Positions 46,201-58,706 of a stretch of 64,000 bases of DNA are shown one piece after another. The stretch spans positions 3,160,001-3,224,000 of the forward strand of contig JAKOGI010000003.1 of assembly GCA_029747015.1 (NCBI GenBank), read 5' to 3'. The notes below the pieces were generated by a model. The model was not told the DNA's origin and searched no databases. It saw nothing but the letters and a program-made list of their open reading frames with translations. The position numbers were made by a program, and so were the translations under genes. Each line of letters begins with the position of its first letter. The stretch's first letter is position 1. The stretch is from Carnegiea gigantea (lineage: Eukaryota > Streptophyta > Magnoliopsida > Caryophyllales > Cactaceae).

Positions 46201-47908
46201 GTATGCAAATTTTGAACCTTCTACACCTCCCCAGAACAGAACTTCAGCTTTTTCGCCTGGTTTGGTTTGTTTTACTATAGGTCCAAGAGGACACTCAAGG
46301 CATTCCATGGAAAACAATATTCTGCGTTCTGCCAAGTTTAACAAGCTGCAACAAATCATTCTTGCAAGCAGCTGACAGAACTTGACACCCCAATCCTAAC
46401 TACGAGAAGACAGGCGAGGATAAATTTTTGGTTACAAGGAAGTCAAATGGGAGGCTTTTAATGGCTTATGACCATTATTCCCGTTGAGAGTTATGCACAA
46501 CCATTCAATTAATTACCAGAAAGGAACTACGCTCAAATCCATTGTTCTAGGAAAACATGGTTGATGCTGAGCCATCAAACTACTTACCAATCTAGAAACT
46601 TGGACTAGATGAAAAACCACCTAAGTATCAAAATTCAAAAACAACGATCTTCTAAAATATCTGTAAGTTCTGTAACTTACACTACACATATCCAAACCCA
46701 CACACTTTGAAAAGGGCAGAACTAGAATGAGCTCTCACACTACTTAAAACGAATTTCCAAGATACTATCTTCTGGTTTGATTTGCTCATCCTCAAATGAT
46801 AAATAAGCTCTCACACTGTAGAAAAGCAACAATTGCCAATCATTGAATTCGCTGCAAAGAAGGTATAGCTTACCTACCATATCTTGCTAATAGATTTGTC
46901 CGATGATAAGCAATGGTAAGATTGTACTGAAGAAAAGTAAACCCACGATCTGCTTTAGCTGGACGCCACTTCTTCACGTCACTGGATGCTCGCCTCAATA
47001 TGCAGAACAGAGAAACAAACATATTTCTGTTCAGAGAATCACCAATGAACCCTACACGTTCCAAGACATCATAGGATCAGCCTGATCACTCCCAATGACA
47101 ATAGTAGCCCAAAAATAATATTTTGCCTAGCCTATTTGCCGTGTAATTTGTAGTAATTGCGAGGCAACAAAATTCAACAGAACCAACAACAACATGACAT
47201 GAATTTCAGCGAATAAGGACATGCCCATTTGTGTGATTCAGTCCCAATTGTCAAGGCAATGAAGTCCACTGAAATTACCTCAATACACATTTATTTGGTA
47301 AAATATTTAGCTTCAAAAAAATGAACTTTACCCTCCAATCCAATCACCAAAATGGAACGGGCAAATCCCAAAGCTATGTCTATCAGGAGGGCACTCAAAT
47401 GACAGCTCAAAAATTCAGCAATGGCCATCATCTGTAGAATCAAAGCAAGCAAATCTAAATGGTAGGGAGAAAAAACAAAGAGGGCAGAAGCTATATTTTT
47501 ACCTATGCTAGTGTCCCTAAATCGTTCAAGAAAGCGAACAGGATCGAAGGGGGGAAGATCACAGTTATTGGGCTTCCATTTCCATTGGGAAATCCGCAAA
47601 GCATTGGTCTTGTTGTTGAGAATGCAGTTCCAGCCCTTGAATATCTCCTTGCAAGTATGATCGTATCGTATGGATCTGGGAGAAGGATCCAAAACCCAGT
47701 TGCCATGGGTAAAATCGCAGGGCTCTTGGCTCGTCTTTGATTCGAATTGGATGTTGTCCCGAGGAGGAGAAGCTGTGAGGGAGTATTTGAAGAGCGAGAA
47801 AGCGAGGAAGAGAGAAGCGAAGCAGAGGAGAGAGAGGAAGAGGAAGGAGGTCAGTGAGAGAGAGAGGGGTGTAGTGGGCTTCTTTGAGGTGTAATGAGGT
47901 TGAGCCAT
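43213..47908 (-). CDS. Trichome birefringence-like protein (TBL12/13 type)
   Basis: Six exons on the minus strand: 47503-47908, 46874-47051, 45643-45783, 44997-45117, 43682-43816 and 43213-43476, giving 414 residues. TBL proteins are Golgi polysaccharide O-acetyltransferases acting on xylan, mannan or pectin; the substrate of the TBL12/13 branch is not established to my knowledge. An N-terminal signal anchor (residues 14-40, Leu/Phe-rich) is followed by the TBL domain (CDFTHGNWV, YDHTCKEIFKGWNC). The esterase-type GDS motif is in GFIGDSLNRN, and the second catalytic motif is DDCMHWCLPG near the C terminus (Asp-x2-His). All cysteines of the DUF231 region look conserved. I start at the ATG at 47906-47908 (MAQPHYTS); the same frame extends upstream without an ATG. 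Confidence 0.93.
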
Positions 47909-48480
47909 TGACACTGAGGAGAAGTGAGACAACCAGCGTTGGGGCACTCAACTTCCATTGCCCCTCGCCACGACCGACTTCTAACCAACACTAAACATGA
48001 CATATTTCCTGTTTCACACTTCCATTTTCTTTTCCACAATTCTCATTAATTTGCTTTCTAAGATCTATAAATCAACAAGTAAATCCATTGATATCTTCTG
48101 TAAGCTATCTCATGTAAGAGCATCTTATAAAAGTTTATCTATATTAGATATTTGATCATCATTGATTTTGAACAAGGAAAATAACATTTTCTTATTTTTG
48201 ATGCAATTGAGGGGGCTTTGACCCTAAATAAAATTGCAAAAAGACTACACTGGATATTTGATTAATCTAGACCAATCTGTGCCTTAAACGTCCTCAAATG
48301 ATATATGAGCCAAAAGGTGGGATGAAAGAGGCTTTCAACATAATAAGGTCTAATTTCGCCTTTCTTGTTTAAAATCAATATTGATTAGGTAACAACTATC
48401 CTACAACAATTTCAAACAATTTTGAACACTTATGAAATAGAAGGAGATTTATTCATCAAACAGAGTGACTCCAACAACTC
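47909..48480. promoter_or_regulatory. Upstream region of the TBL gene
   Basis: Promoter side of the minus-strand TBL gene. It is CT-rich near the start codon and then AT-rich. No specific element could be assigned. Confidence 0.35.
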
Positions 48481-48499
48481 TATGAAGGAATTGAGATAG

Positions 48500-49099
48500 C
48501 CAACTATTACATTTAAATTACGGTAAGTGCACGGTATGGTTGTAGATAGTAATCGGTAAGTATATATCGTATCCACAGGGAACTTACTTTCAACTAACAG
48601 AACTAATCAATCTTCTCAATCTAGACAAATCAAAGTTGTAGGTTTGGATATAAACTAAGAGAACAATAACAACTAAAGAATTGAATAAGATAGCAGAATA
48701 GTAAAATACCAAGGTTGGAATTAACAACACGATTATGCCAGCGAATCAATTACTAATCCCATTGGACAAACCCAAGCATGCATTATGGGTGGATAGATCA
48801 TCAATTAGATCCATCTCCTCCCTCTCTCAAAGGTCAAAGACTAATTCTAGAATTATAGTCACTTATTCTTATGAGACTAAAAATTTGAGGATCACAAGGT
48901 CGACAATCTCAAATCCCAATTTAGAACATTAATTATTTTCATATTAAAATTCTAATTGTCTACTAAGTTACGCTAGATAAAGGTTTCGTCTTTCAACGCT
49001 CCCCTAAACCCTGATAACAATGGATGAATAATCTCTCAAGCAATTCAACGAACATGTGGTGTGCATAGTAGAAATCATAAACACAAACAAGGGAAAAGT
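48500..49099. repeat. Old retroelement-like repeat, left part
   Basis: This contains GTAAGTGCACGGTATGG and TATCGTATCCACAGGGA, sequence that recurs widely in plant genomes as part of retroelement-derived repeats. The repeat is interrupted at 49099 by the copia insertion and continues at 54582. The family is not assigned. Confidence 0.5.
49095..49099. repeat. Target-site duplication (left) of the copia element
   Basis: AAAGT immediately precedes the left LTR. The identical AAAGT follows the right LTR at 54577-54581. Five bases is the normal duplication length for Ty1/copia integrase. Confidence 0.92.
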
Positions 49100-49566
49100 T
49101 GTTAGAAATGTGGTATAAAGGTTCGAAATTAGGACTACTCCGAGACCTCTAGGCAGGATAGGTATCACTTGTCCTAAAGATTTTATTCATCCAACGTGCA
49201 AAGGGTATTCCCAAATAAACCTTTAAGATACAAAGAGGTCTCCGCTATCCAAATATTGCACTCACTTGGATAGACACTAGTGCCTTAGGATATAACAGAA
49301 ATTCAAAGGGAATAATTTGTTGGAACAATTTTTAGACAGCCAAACCACACTTAATCATTCCCTAGTTATAGAGAACTAAGCGCCTTTTCAAGAGCGAAGC
49401 ATCTTTTCATAAGATGAATTTACAACCATTAGATTTAATCTTAATGGCTAAGAATTAAGAGATGTATAGAAAATTAGTTAACTGGATTTTCCAATTATAT
49501 TTTTCAAAGCAAAAAATATAATTAATTTCTTGTGCTTTTTCCATTTTTATTGGAAATATTCCAACA
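49100..49566 (-). repeat. 3' LTR of the copia element
   Basis: 467 bases. On the minus strand it begins TGTTGGAATATTTCCAATAA and ends in TTTCTAACA, so it has the canonical TG...CA ends. It aligns along its length with the 5' LTR. Confidence 0.92.
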
Positions 49567-49585
49567 ATCCTCCACCATTTCCATC
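49567..49585 (-). other. Polypurine tract
   Basis: The minus strand reads GATGGAAATGGTGGAGGAT directly before the 3' LTR, the plus-strand priming site of reverse transcription. Confidence 0.75.
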
Positions 49586-50214
49586 AAAAATGGTGTTAGG
49601 AATTTCTGGAGGTCCTGTGCATAAAATGGAGTTATCTTGTGATTGAACCTCCACCTTAGTGACTCACCCAACAAATAATCAGGGTAGTATAGTAGACTAA
49701 GTTTTGAACCAGTCTATCCTCTATGATCACTTGTATTTAAATCACACACAAAACTTCTATCCCAGAATCACATAGTAATCCTAACAAATTTAAACCAGCC
49801 ATGTGTCTGTATCTATTCATGAGCATATCGGAGTCAAGTCCATGAAACTCCTCAAAGCGGCCAAACTTTATGCTCACATAGGTGAACCTAATCAATACCC
49901 CATATAAAGTATTATACATGAAATAAAAGAATGTAAAAAAATAAAATTTTATTGATTTCATAATAAATTTACAAATACACGTAGGCATTCCCGGGGCAAT
50001 ACAAATTTATTATCATCAACACTTAATTCTAGAACATTCTCTAAGCAACTCGTATGAGGTTCATTAAGAGCAACTCCTCACCCTAGTATATCATATGGTA
50101 ATATAACCAAGTACTTCATTGTTGGATGGAAAAATTATGTGTTTGCAAACCACAAAAATGGTGTACTATAGCTCATTGAACTTAAGATTCAATGTTTTCC
50201 ATCGAATGCCAAGT

Positions 50215-53200
50215 TCAGTTTCCACCATGTGTGATTTTAGATATAGACTTTAACCCCATCCCTTTGGCTATCTTAAATACTAAATCCCTTGCAAGGCCTT
50301 TTGTTAACAGATCAGCCAAGTTTTGAAAAGTTCGAATGAACTTCACAGTTATAAAACCATATATGATTAGTTGTTTCACATAATTATGTTGTAAACCAAT
50401 ATGCCTTGATTTACTATTATATACGTTACTATATGCCTTAGCCAAAACAGCCATACTATTACACCGGATAGAAATTGATGACATAGATTTCGGCCACAAA
50501 GGCATCTCATATACCAAATTCCTTAGCCATTCAGCTTCTTTACAAGCCGATCCTAATGCTACAAACTCAGCAGCCATGGTCGAATCTGCTATACACGTTT
50601 GTTTCTTTGATCCCCAAGATATTGCACCCCCACCAAGAGTGTATACCCACCCACTAGTACAGGAATAATCTTCACTATTTGTTATCTAACTAGCGTCTGT
50701 AAAACCTTCCAATACTGGTGGATAACCACAATAGTGTAAACCATAATCTGTGGTGGTTTTAAAGTATTTTAATACCCTTCACATTGCATGCCAATGCGTG
50801 CGTCCTGGATTGTAAGTATATCGACTTAGCTTTCCAATCGCAAAAGCTATATCTGGTTTATTGCATGTCATAACATACATAAGACAACTAATTACCTTTG
50901 AGTATTTCAGTTGAGCATCAGGATTACCTTTATTCTTTTCCAATCTCATATTCATATCAAAAGGTGTCTGTATAGGTTTGCAATCATAATTGTTAAACTT
51001 TCTGAACACTTTTTCTATGTAATGCGATTGAGACAAGACTAGAGAGTCATTGTGCCTAGTAATCTTAATACCTAAGATTACATCGGCTTTGCCCAAGTCT
51101 TTCATGTCAAAATTTTGTGACAAAAATCTTTTAGTACTCTCAACTTGCTCAAAATCAGTACCATGGATTAACATGTCATCCACATACAAGCATATAACTA
51201 CTCCTTTGTCACCATTGAACTTGGCATACACACACTTGTCAGCGTTGTTTATGAAAAATCCATTCTTCAAAACAGCGTCATCAAACTTTTGATGCCATTG
51301 TTTTGGGGCTTGCTTAAGTCCATATAAGTACTTAACTAACTTACGAACCTTGTGCTCTTGACTAGGCACAACAAATCCTTCAGGTTGTCTTATGTACACC
51401 TCTTCATCTAGATCGCTATTTAAGAACGCCGTTTTGACATCCATTTGGTGAATCACTGGATTATGAATTGAGGCTAATGCTAGCAACAACCTAATTGTCG
51501 AAATCCTAGCAACCGGGGCATAAGTATCGAAATAATCAATTCCTTCCTTTTGATTATTTCCCTTGGCTACAAGTCTTGCCTTAAACTTAAGAATTGAACC
51601 ATCAACGTTCTTCTTAGTTTTAAACACCCATTTATAGCCAATAGGTTTGCACCCCGGGTAAATCAGTAAGCTTCCAAGTTTCATTTTCCATGATTGAAGC
51701 TATTTCATCATCGATAGCCTCTTTCCAAAAAGAAGTATTGGGTGAAGACATAGCTTCCTTGTAGGCTTGAGGATCCGATTCCACATTATAATAATATGGA
51801 ATGCACCTGGTGACTGATTCCCTGGATCCTTCTAAAAGATAAACAAAGAAATCATTTCCAAAGTCTTTAGATTTTCTCGCCCTTTTACTAATCCTAAGTT
51901 CAGGAACATCATTATTCTCAACATTGTCGTGTTGACTATCTTGTACTTCATTTTGTTCCTTTTCAGGATGATTAAAATATGCATTTCTAGGTCTAGAAAT
52001 AGATAAAAATCTTTTTTCATCAAAAATAGCATCCCTAGATTCTATCACAGTATTAACTGAGATAAATTCATTCTGTTCAACAACCATAAATCTATAAGCC
52101 TTACTATGTAGAGCATATCCAATAAAGATACAATCAATTCCCCTTTCACCTAATTTCTTTCTTTTAGGCTCGGGAACCCTTACTATTACTCTACAACCCC
52201 AAACTCTTAAATGCCTTAAGTTTAGTTCTCTTTTACTCCAAAATTCATTAGGAGTAGTCTTACTTCATTTATTTGGAACTCTATTTAAAATGTAGCAAGC
52301 CGTTAATAAGGCTTCACCCCAAAATTCAGGTCCTAATCCAGAGTTGGATAACATAGCATTAATCATCTCGGTTAGAACCCTATTCTTCCTTTCGGCCACA
52401 CCATTTTGTTATGGGGTATATGGTGTTGTAACTTCATGCACAATTTTGGTGGATTCAAAATAAGAAGGACTATAATACTCTCTACCTCTGTTGGACCTTA
52501 GACACTTTAAGAAGTTCTCACAATAAAGTTCAACTTCATTCTTGTAAATTTTAAATTTCTCAAGTGCCTCATCCTTAGAACGTAGTAAATACACATAACA
52601 ATATCTAGAACAATCATCTGTGAGTGTGACAAAATATCTTTTACCACTTAATGTTAATAACCATTCATCTCACATATGTCACTATGTACTAAGTTTAGGA
52701 TATTAGAAGATCTTTGAACATTAGGAAAAGGTTTTCTAGTGATTTTAGTCAACATACAAGTTGTGCACTTCTCATCACTAACATTCATACTTGGTATTAA
52801 GTTAAGCTTAACCATGTCATTCATTCGTTTGAAATACACATGGCCTAATCTAAAATGCCCTAAGTAAAAAGAGTCACAAACATAAGCAATGACATTCTTA
52901 TTATTAGTAATGCTTAACTTGAACATACTATCATCCAGATAACCTTTTTCCACAAACACCCCACCCTTAGAAAGTACAAACTTATCAGCCTCAAACACCA
53001 TCTTAAAGCCAAAACGATTTAAAATGCTACCCGATACAAGATTCCTCCGGATTTCCGGAACATGATACACATCATTCAAAGTTAAAGATTTTTCGGAAGT
53101 AAATTTTAATACAAGGACTTGCGCCATTAAAGAATTCCCCATGTAGAGAGGTGCACCATCTTCCACTAGCTCATAGGTCTTGAATAAGGCATTGTCCTTA

Positions 53201-54093
53201 TAAACTTGTCTTGTAGCACCGGAATCAACCCACCAAGAATCATCATCTTGGATCATGTTAACCTCGAAAATTATGGCAGTAAAATTCTCCTTCCCATCAG
53301 ATTTGGATTTTTTAGGGCCCATCTTCTTTTTCTTCTCCGGGTTAGAACAATCACGTTTCAAGTGACCAGGACTTCCACAATCCCAACAAAGAGGGTTCTT
53401 CTTTTTGTAATCTTTCTTTTTATCAAATTTTCTCTTCTTAGAATGACCATCTTCCACAAGATTAACATTAGAGAAAAGTTTAGTGTTCTTTTGCTTACGA
53501 AATTCCTCTTCAATTCAAAGAGAATTGGCCAATTTTTCAAGAGAGAGATCCTCTTTTTTATGTTTAAGATTATGTTTAAAATCTTTCCAAGAAGGTGGAA
53601 GTTTATCTATTATACTAGAAACTATAACAGGTTCATCCACATTCATATTATGCATTTTGAAGTGACCTAAGATTCTCTCAATTTCATTAAATTATTCCAT
53701 TATTGATCGATCATCCCTCATTACATATCCATTAAAGTGACTTACTGGAAATTTCTTACTTGTAGCATCCTTTTTCATGTATCTTGCCTCCAAGAGATCC
53801 CACAACTCCTTTGCATATGGCACTGCTTGATATGTGTCAAACAAAGGATCTGACATGCTATTGAGAATATGACCATGACATATGTAGTCATCATTCTCCC
53901 ACTTGATACGGGCACACATTTGATCAACAGTCTCATTTTCTTGCTCTAGAATTGGTGGAGTGTTGAGGACATATGCTACCTTCAATGTAGTAAGAAGACA
54001 ATGGATCTTCTTCTGCCAATGCCTAAAGTTGCCTCCATCAAACCTCTCTAATTTGACAAAATTAGTGGCTAAGTCTCGAAGTGAAGAAGCCAT
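50215..54093 (-). pseudogene. Copia gag-pol, disrupted
   Basis: Gag starts at 54093 (MASSLRDLATNF), with the copia Gag core (YMKKDATSKKF), and carries a CCHC knuckle (CWDCGSPGHLKRDC, about 53345-53385). Protease WWVDSGAT is at about 53230. A GAG-pre-integrase His/Cys site (LGHVYFKRM ... CTTC) is near 52770-52860. Integrase core fragments run to about 52100. Reverse transcriptase (KWVFKTK ... MDVKTAFLN ... YVDDM at about 51175) is at 50779-51684. RNase H (AEFVALGSACKEAEWL) is at 50215-50577. Gag and the N-terminal part of Pol share a frame broken by stops at 53692-53694 and about 53514. Frameshifts lie near 52650-52600 and 51640-51680, and further stops at about 50778 and 52400. It resembles the TNT1-type copia group. 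Confidence 0.92.
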
Positions 54094-54102
54094 GGGAATA
54101 AA

Positions 54103-54576
54103 TACAAAGGTTTGAAATTAGGACTACTCCGAGACTTCTAGGCAGGGTAGACATCGCTTGTCCTAAAGGTTTTATTCACCCGATGTGCAACGGGTATTCC
54201 TGAATAAACCTTTGAGATACAAAGAGGTCTCCACTATCCAAATGTTGCACTCACTTGGATAGACACTAGTACCTTAGTATATAACAAAAATTCAGAGGGA
54301 TTGATTTGTTCGAACAATTTTTGGATATCCAAACCACACTTAATCATCCCCTATTTATAGAGAGTTAAGTGTCTTTTCAAGATAGAAGTATCTTTTCATA
54401 AAAAGAAGTATCTTTTTATAAGATGAATTTACAACCATTAGATTTAATCTTAATGGCTAAGAATGAAGAGATGCATAGAAAATTAGTTAATTGGATTTTC
54501 CAATTATATTTTTTCAAAGCAAAAAATATAATTAATTTGTTGTGCCTTTTCCATTTTTATTGAAAATATTCCAACA
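54103..54576 (-). repeat. 5' LTR of the copia element
   Basis: It matches the 3' LTR with scattered substitutions. It carries an extra tandem copy of a roughly 20-base unit (AGAAGTATCTTTT..., 54383-54420) that the 3' LTR lacks. The end nearest Gag is eroded, so this boundary is approximate. Confidence 0.88.
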
Positions 54577-55275
54577 AAAGTAAGGGTTTGGGGCTAAATT
54601 ATGATTCAACTACACATAATCGGCGTCAATCCCAACCTAAGTTGGGAGATTTAGCCTAGAATCATATGTATAACAACAATCACAAAATTCAGTTCAATAA
54701 ACATGATAAATGCAATACCCTAAAATAACAAAGATGAAAGAAGAGAGAATTATGAGAACAAACTAATCATGCGAGGAAATGTAGAATAATCTTGAATGCT
54801 AGCAATTCAATCCAAAAGTGTTGAGAAGCTACCCTAACAAAACCCTAGAAATCGCCTAAAAAAAAAAGTGCACTCCAAGTAAAAACTAAAAGCTCCCCTT
54901 AAACTTCGTTGATGAAAGAATTAAGTCGTGGCGGAAGGGTGGCATGGCCGTACCACCTAGCACGGCGTACTTGTGTCATATCTCTGATCATGCTCGCTGC
55001 AATCTTGGACATAGCACGGGCGTGCTAGGCGGCATGGAGTACCCATGCCAAATCACTGGGATTCCCTTGAAGCTCCAACCGACCCTTTCTTTGACTTAAA
55101 ACTTATCTCCTCAGCCCTCCTTTCTACCAACATCAGTAGATTTCTCGTTTTCTCAGCAGAAACTCCTGAAAATACGAAAAACCATTGCATGAGCGTAATT
55201 CAAACCAGAGGAGGCCAACTTGACCCTTTCTCATCAAGATCAAACATGAAAACAATGAAAAAAGAGATCAACTAG
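54577..55275. repeat. Target duplication and right part of the old repeat
   Basis: AAAGT (54577-54581) is the second target duplication. The host repeat then continues through a patch rich in GGCATGGCCGTACC-, CACGGCG- and CACGGGCGTGC-like motifs (54940-55060), which are common in internal regions of plant LTR elements. No coding domain is left. Confidence 0.5.
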
Positions 55276-56445
55276 GGGTTAAAATGAGGTCAAGATAGAG
55301 GTTTATTACCAACTATCCTTTTGAATGCAAGCAGTATCCTACATTGAGCCCAACAAATTTACCGTGCTATTTTTTTTCCCCAAAAAGAGATGTTAAGGGA
55401 AAAAAAGGATAAGAATTATTATCATGCACCTCTTCCTTAACCCCCCACCTTAATAATTGTTATCTCGTGGCCTCATTTTTAGTAAAAAATTTGCAATTGA
55501 GGGGGTTTAAATAATAAGAATTTTCCTACATATGAAACAAATTTTAAGATGAGGAATTAAATAATAAATTTAAAAATAGTGGATTACAAGTAAGATTTAC
55601 TTAAATATAGAGGAGTAAATGATAATAATTCAAAATTATGATATATGGTAGGATTATATTTGTCTTCTAACGGTGCATTTGAGTTTAGTTGTTTGTTTAG
55701 TCTAATATGCTTTCTGCCCCCTCTGTCTTTGAATAATTTTCTTCCTTTTTCTTCTGGTTTGTTTCACTTTAACTGTCATACTTTCCTTTTTATCATTATA
55801 ATTAATATGATTGTCTATTTTTATCCTTAATTAAAATTGAATAAGCAAGTTAAATACGAAATAAAAAGTTAGTTTTATATTAAAGACAATGGGCTGTTTG
55901 GATGAAGTAATAATTGCATACCCTTTTTTTGGGCTTGCTTAATAATATTTCAATCCTCGTAAGTATACTTACAACATAGAGATCGAGCTTTTGCTAACAT
56001 TATGTGGTGCAACTAAATAAAAAATATCACCATAAGAGGGAGATCTTAATGATAAAAATTAAAATTAACCAATAATAATGTGTCAGTATACCTTTAGTAT
56101 TATTTTTGTTAGTAAGATTAAAATTTTTGGTAATATTTTTCCAAATTCAAAGAAGACAACAATTCAGAGACAAAGGCAATGCCATTTAATTGCGAATGGG
56201 TAAGTGTTGCTTAGAATTTTGAGCCCTATATTGACGTATCCTCTGTGTTGCTCTTGGTTTTCCTTAAATTTCAGTGGTTACTAATTTAGTGCAATGTTAA
56301 ATTATGGGGCAATTTTAGAGATTAGTGCTAGCCCAATTTGGAGATAAAATTTGGGAATTGGGAAATTATTCTTGAACTATGTTCGATTTTAGAATATCAT
56401 TTTGGAGATAGCTAATTAGGAGTTGAGGTGGATGAACTTGGGAAT
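55276..56445. other. Intergenic, AT-rich
   Basis: No gene, RNA or clear repeat recognised. Confidence 0.4.
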
Positions 56446-56448
56446 TTA

Positions 56449-57034
56449 GAACAAACCCAGTGGTGTGCTAATTTTTTGGCTCACCAGTGGGGGCCTGCTA
56501 CTGTGACATCAACCCTCTTTCTAATTTTTTGGCTCATAATTCTCACTCTCTCCAATGCAAGGCTCAACACTTTGACTCACCAAATAAAATAATACTTATG
56601 GGCCCCGCATCTAATCATATTTAGTTAATTTAGTTTTTTTGCTTTGGTTTGTTATATGACTTTATTTTTTTGCAAAAACTAATTTGCACATAATATTTTA
56701 ATAACACAATCAATTAATTACAGGGTCATAATTTGTATTTTAAAAAAAACAACACAAGAGTTTCCATTAACAATAAAAGTAACACAAGAGTTGAAATGAT
56801 TTTTCAAAAAAAAAATAATTAAGGAACGGGCGGAAATTGGGTTCTCGAACAGTAAAAAAAAAAAAAGAGTTGAATTCCCAATTCATCGAACAGTTAAAAA
56901 AAAATGAAGGTAGAAATTGGGGGAGGGCTGCTTGCCCCTTTCTCGCTTGCGGGCCGACCGTTGGGGTCCAGGAGAGCCGCCCGCTCGCCAAAGACTTGAT
57001 TTTTTGGCCCGTGAGACCTTCGTTGGAGGTGCTC
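56449..57034 (-). mobile_element. PIF/Harbinger-type MITE
   Basis: 586 bases flanked by TTA on both sides (56446-56448 and 57035-57037), the standard Harbinger target duplication. Read on the minus strand, it starts GAGCACCTCCAACG and ends in CCACTGGGTTTGTTC. Most of 56470-56790 aligns, in inverted orientation, with 7950-8275 of the larger element at 6284-8286; shared blocks include AAACTCTTGTGTTGTTTTTT and AAATATGATTAGATG. It therefore looks like a shortened derivative of the same family without transposase. Confidence 0.78.
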
Positions 57035-57037
57035 TTA

Positions 57038-57600
57038 AAAGTCAAATATGGGAGTTAAATAATTTTTTTTTTTTGAATTTGAGATTTCTTCTATGTTTAT
57101 CTAATAGAAAAAAAAAGTATTGAAAGGTTGAGCTGCAAATTAAACGATCATTAGAAATAGCATCATCCAACCATACGGGTTCAAGTCCTGAATCCTTCTG
57201 ATTCATGCATGAAGCCTTCACTATGGGAGAAAGCCTTGGGCTTTAAGTTAAAGTGTGATGCTGCTTAGTAGGAGTGAGCAATGAACCGGATACCTTTTGG
57301 ATTAGGCAGATCGGTCCATTTAAAATAGGATCCATAAAAGATCAAGTCAATCATAGACAATCATTAGTAGACCAGTGCATCAAAGCATGTTAATGGGCCG
57401 GATCATGTCGACCCATTACCGACTTGTTTAGTGACCCGTTACTTTTTTAGTCTAATTGCCACGTTAATTTACATGTTACAATTAGTTAAGCATATTACCA
57501 ATATTTTATACATAACAATAATTATTATACAAAATTTTTTTACAAGTTTGTTCCATTTTGTAAACAGGCGACCCTAAGCCAACCCAACCAGGTCCGGTCC
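57038..57600. other. Intergenic with repeat-like segments
   Basis: Contains GGTTCAAGTCC at about 57178, a tRNA B-box-like sequence that could be a SINE remnant, and a GACCCATTACCGACTTG-type stretch (57409-57440) of common plant-repeat appearance. Neither could be delimited. Confidence 0.3.
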
Positions 57601-57617
57601 ATTGTCCAACCGACTGC

Positions 57618-58150
57618 TTAGCAAAACTTGCCAGAAAGGCTTAACAATAGGCTTAGATTCAATACATTACTAGGAACAACTGACAAATACCATGAAAGCC
57701 CGTAGACTTGATACATCACTTTACTGCCCACTAATAACCCAAAACCATGAATCAGCTTATATTCAAACTTACTTGGGATCCGGTGGATTAAACACAAAAT
57801 CAATAGTCTTCTAGCCACCAGGAGAGGCTGGAAAGCAACAATCAGACAGAGCCTGTCATGTACATGAATCCAGCAGATCATTTCAACACCAGGGCACCAC
57901 AAACTCCCCCCAAACCCTGTAATATATCCTAGTACAATACTGCTGTAAAGTCCCAAATGCTCCTCTTTCTCATCATCGCCACCACCTTCAAAGCCACCAA
58001 CATTTTCGCCCCGTCCATTGCCCGGGTACTTCTTTGAAAGTGGGTCCCGACAGAGCCTAGGATTGCCTTCGAATACTGAAGCATTGAACTTGAAGCCTTG
58101 CATTTGAGTTCCTGTCTGTATCTTTCCAGACAGTGTTCTCAGCCAAGTTC
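57618..58150 (-). pseudogene. LRR receptor-like protein, C-terminal relic
   Basis: The minus-strand frame contains the hallmark end of plant LRR receptor-like proteins: the C-terminal cap LSGKIQTGTQMQGF (about 58100-58140), FEGNPRLC, an acidic linker (DDEKEEHLG) and the start of the transmembrane helix (YSSIVLGYITGFGG). After that a frameshift destroys the membrane segment and cytoplasmic tail, and the frame runs on as unrelated residues. The LRR array is absent upstream. The RLP family includes immune receptors; this copy is only a fragment. Confidence 0.75.
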
Positions 58151-58481
58151 AACGTCGCTAAAACGGTTAAGTTGGATATGCCTTCTATTATAGTCAATGA
58201 TAAATAAATGGCCAATGTATATATATCCATCTATTGATCACAAAATTTCATTTGTAATCACCTTCATTGTTTGTATTTTACCAACAATTGTTAGCTATTT
58301 ACAATAGTTGAATATTAGATAATTGTTTGTATTGACCATTTTTATCAACCAATTGCATGAGTTGTTTTAACAAAATACCTTAAAAAGTTACTGAAACCAA
58401 CTTTTCAAAAATGACTTCTTAAGTTGATAGTTGTTGCAAAAAGCTATTTTACTAGACATTTGATAGAGGACTTTGGAATAG

Positions 58482-58565
58482 CATATCCCAAAAACCTACC
58501 TCAAAGGTTAGGAGAGTCCAAAACCTATATAAACCTTACATTAGACCCCGTATGACCGTATGACC
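58482..58565. repeat. Diverged repeat unit, copy 1
   Basis: The block GGAGAGTCCAAAACCTATAT...ACCCCGTATGACC aligns loosely with 58970-59035. Such sequence resembles widespread plant LTR-derived promoters. Confidence 0.4.
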
Positions 58566-58706
58566 CCGTATAACAATCCACCACGCTCCGCAATCATCGC
58601 CCAATTGCTTCACTCTAGCAATTAGTTATAACCCATTTCCCCTTGAGATGGCTTCATTCTTCTGCACCACGTAGTTCTCTTCCTAGGTAGCCCTTTTTGT
58701 GACGTA

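Larger units (their letters stand above)
49100..54576 (-). mobile_element. Ty1/copia LTR retrotransposon, degenerate
   Basis: Oriented on the minus strand, 5.48 kb: 5' LTR (about 54103-54576), Gag, protease, integrase, reverse transcriptase, RNase H, polypurine tract (49567-49585) and 3' LTR (49100-49566). PR-INT-RT-RH is the copia order. A perfect AAAGT target duplication flanks it. The Gag ATG (54091-54093) lies only a few bases from the LTR homology, so the LTR end, primer-binding site and leader have been lost. Several stops and frameshifts make it non-autonomous. It is nested in an older repeat. Confidence 0.93.

Noticed and set aside
47909..47947. Upstream extension of the TBL protein
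   Set aside because: The frame extends upstream but begins at GTG, not ATG. The first ATG (47906-47908) fits the family.
57170..57195. tRNA or SINE from the GGTTCAAGTCC B-box-like sequence
   Set aside because: No cloverleaf can be drawn and no SINE body could be delimited, so it is only mentioned within the intergenic entry.
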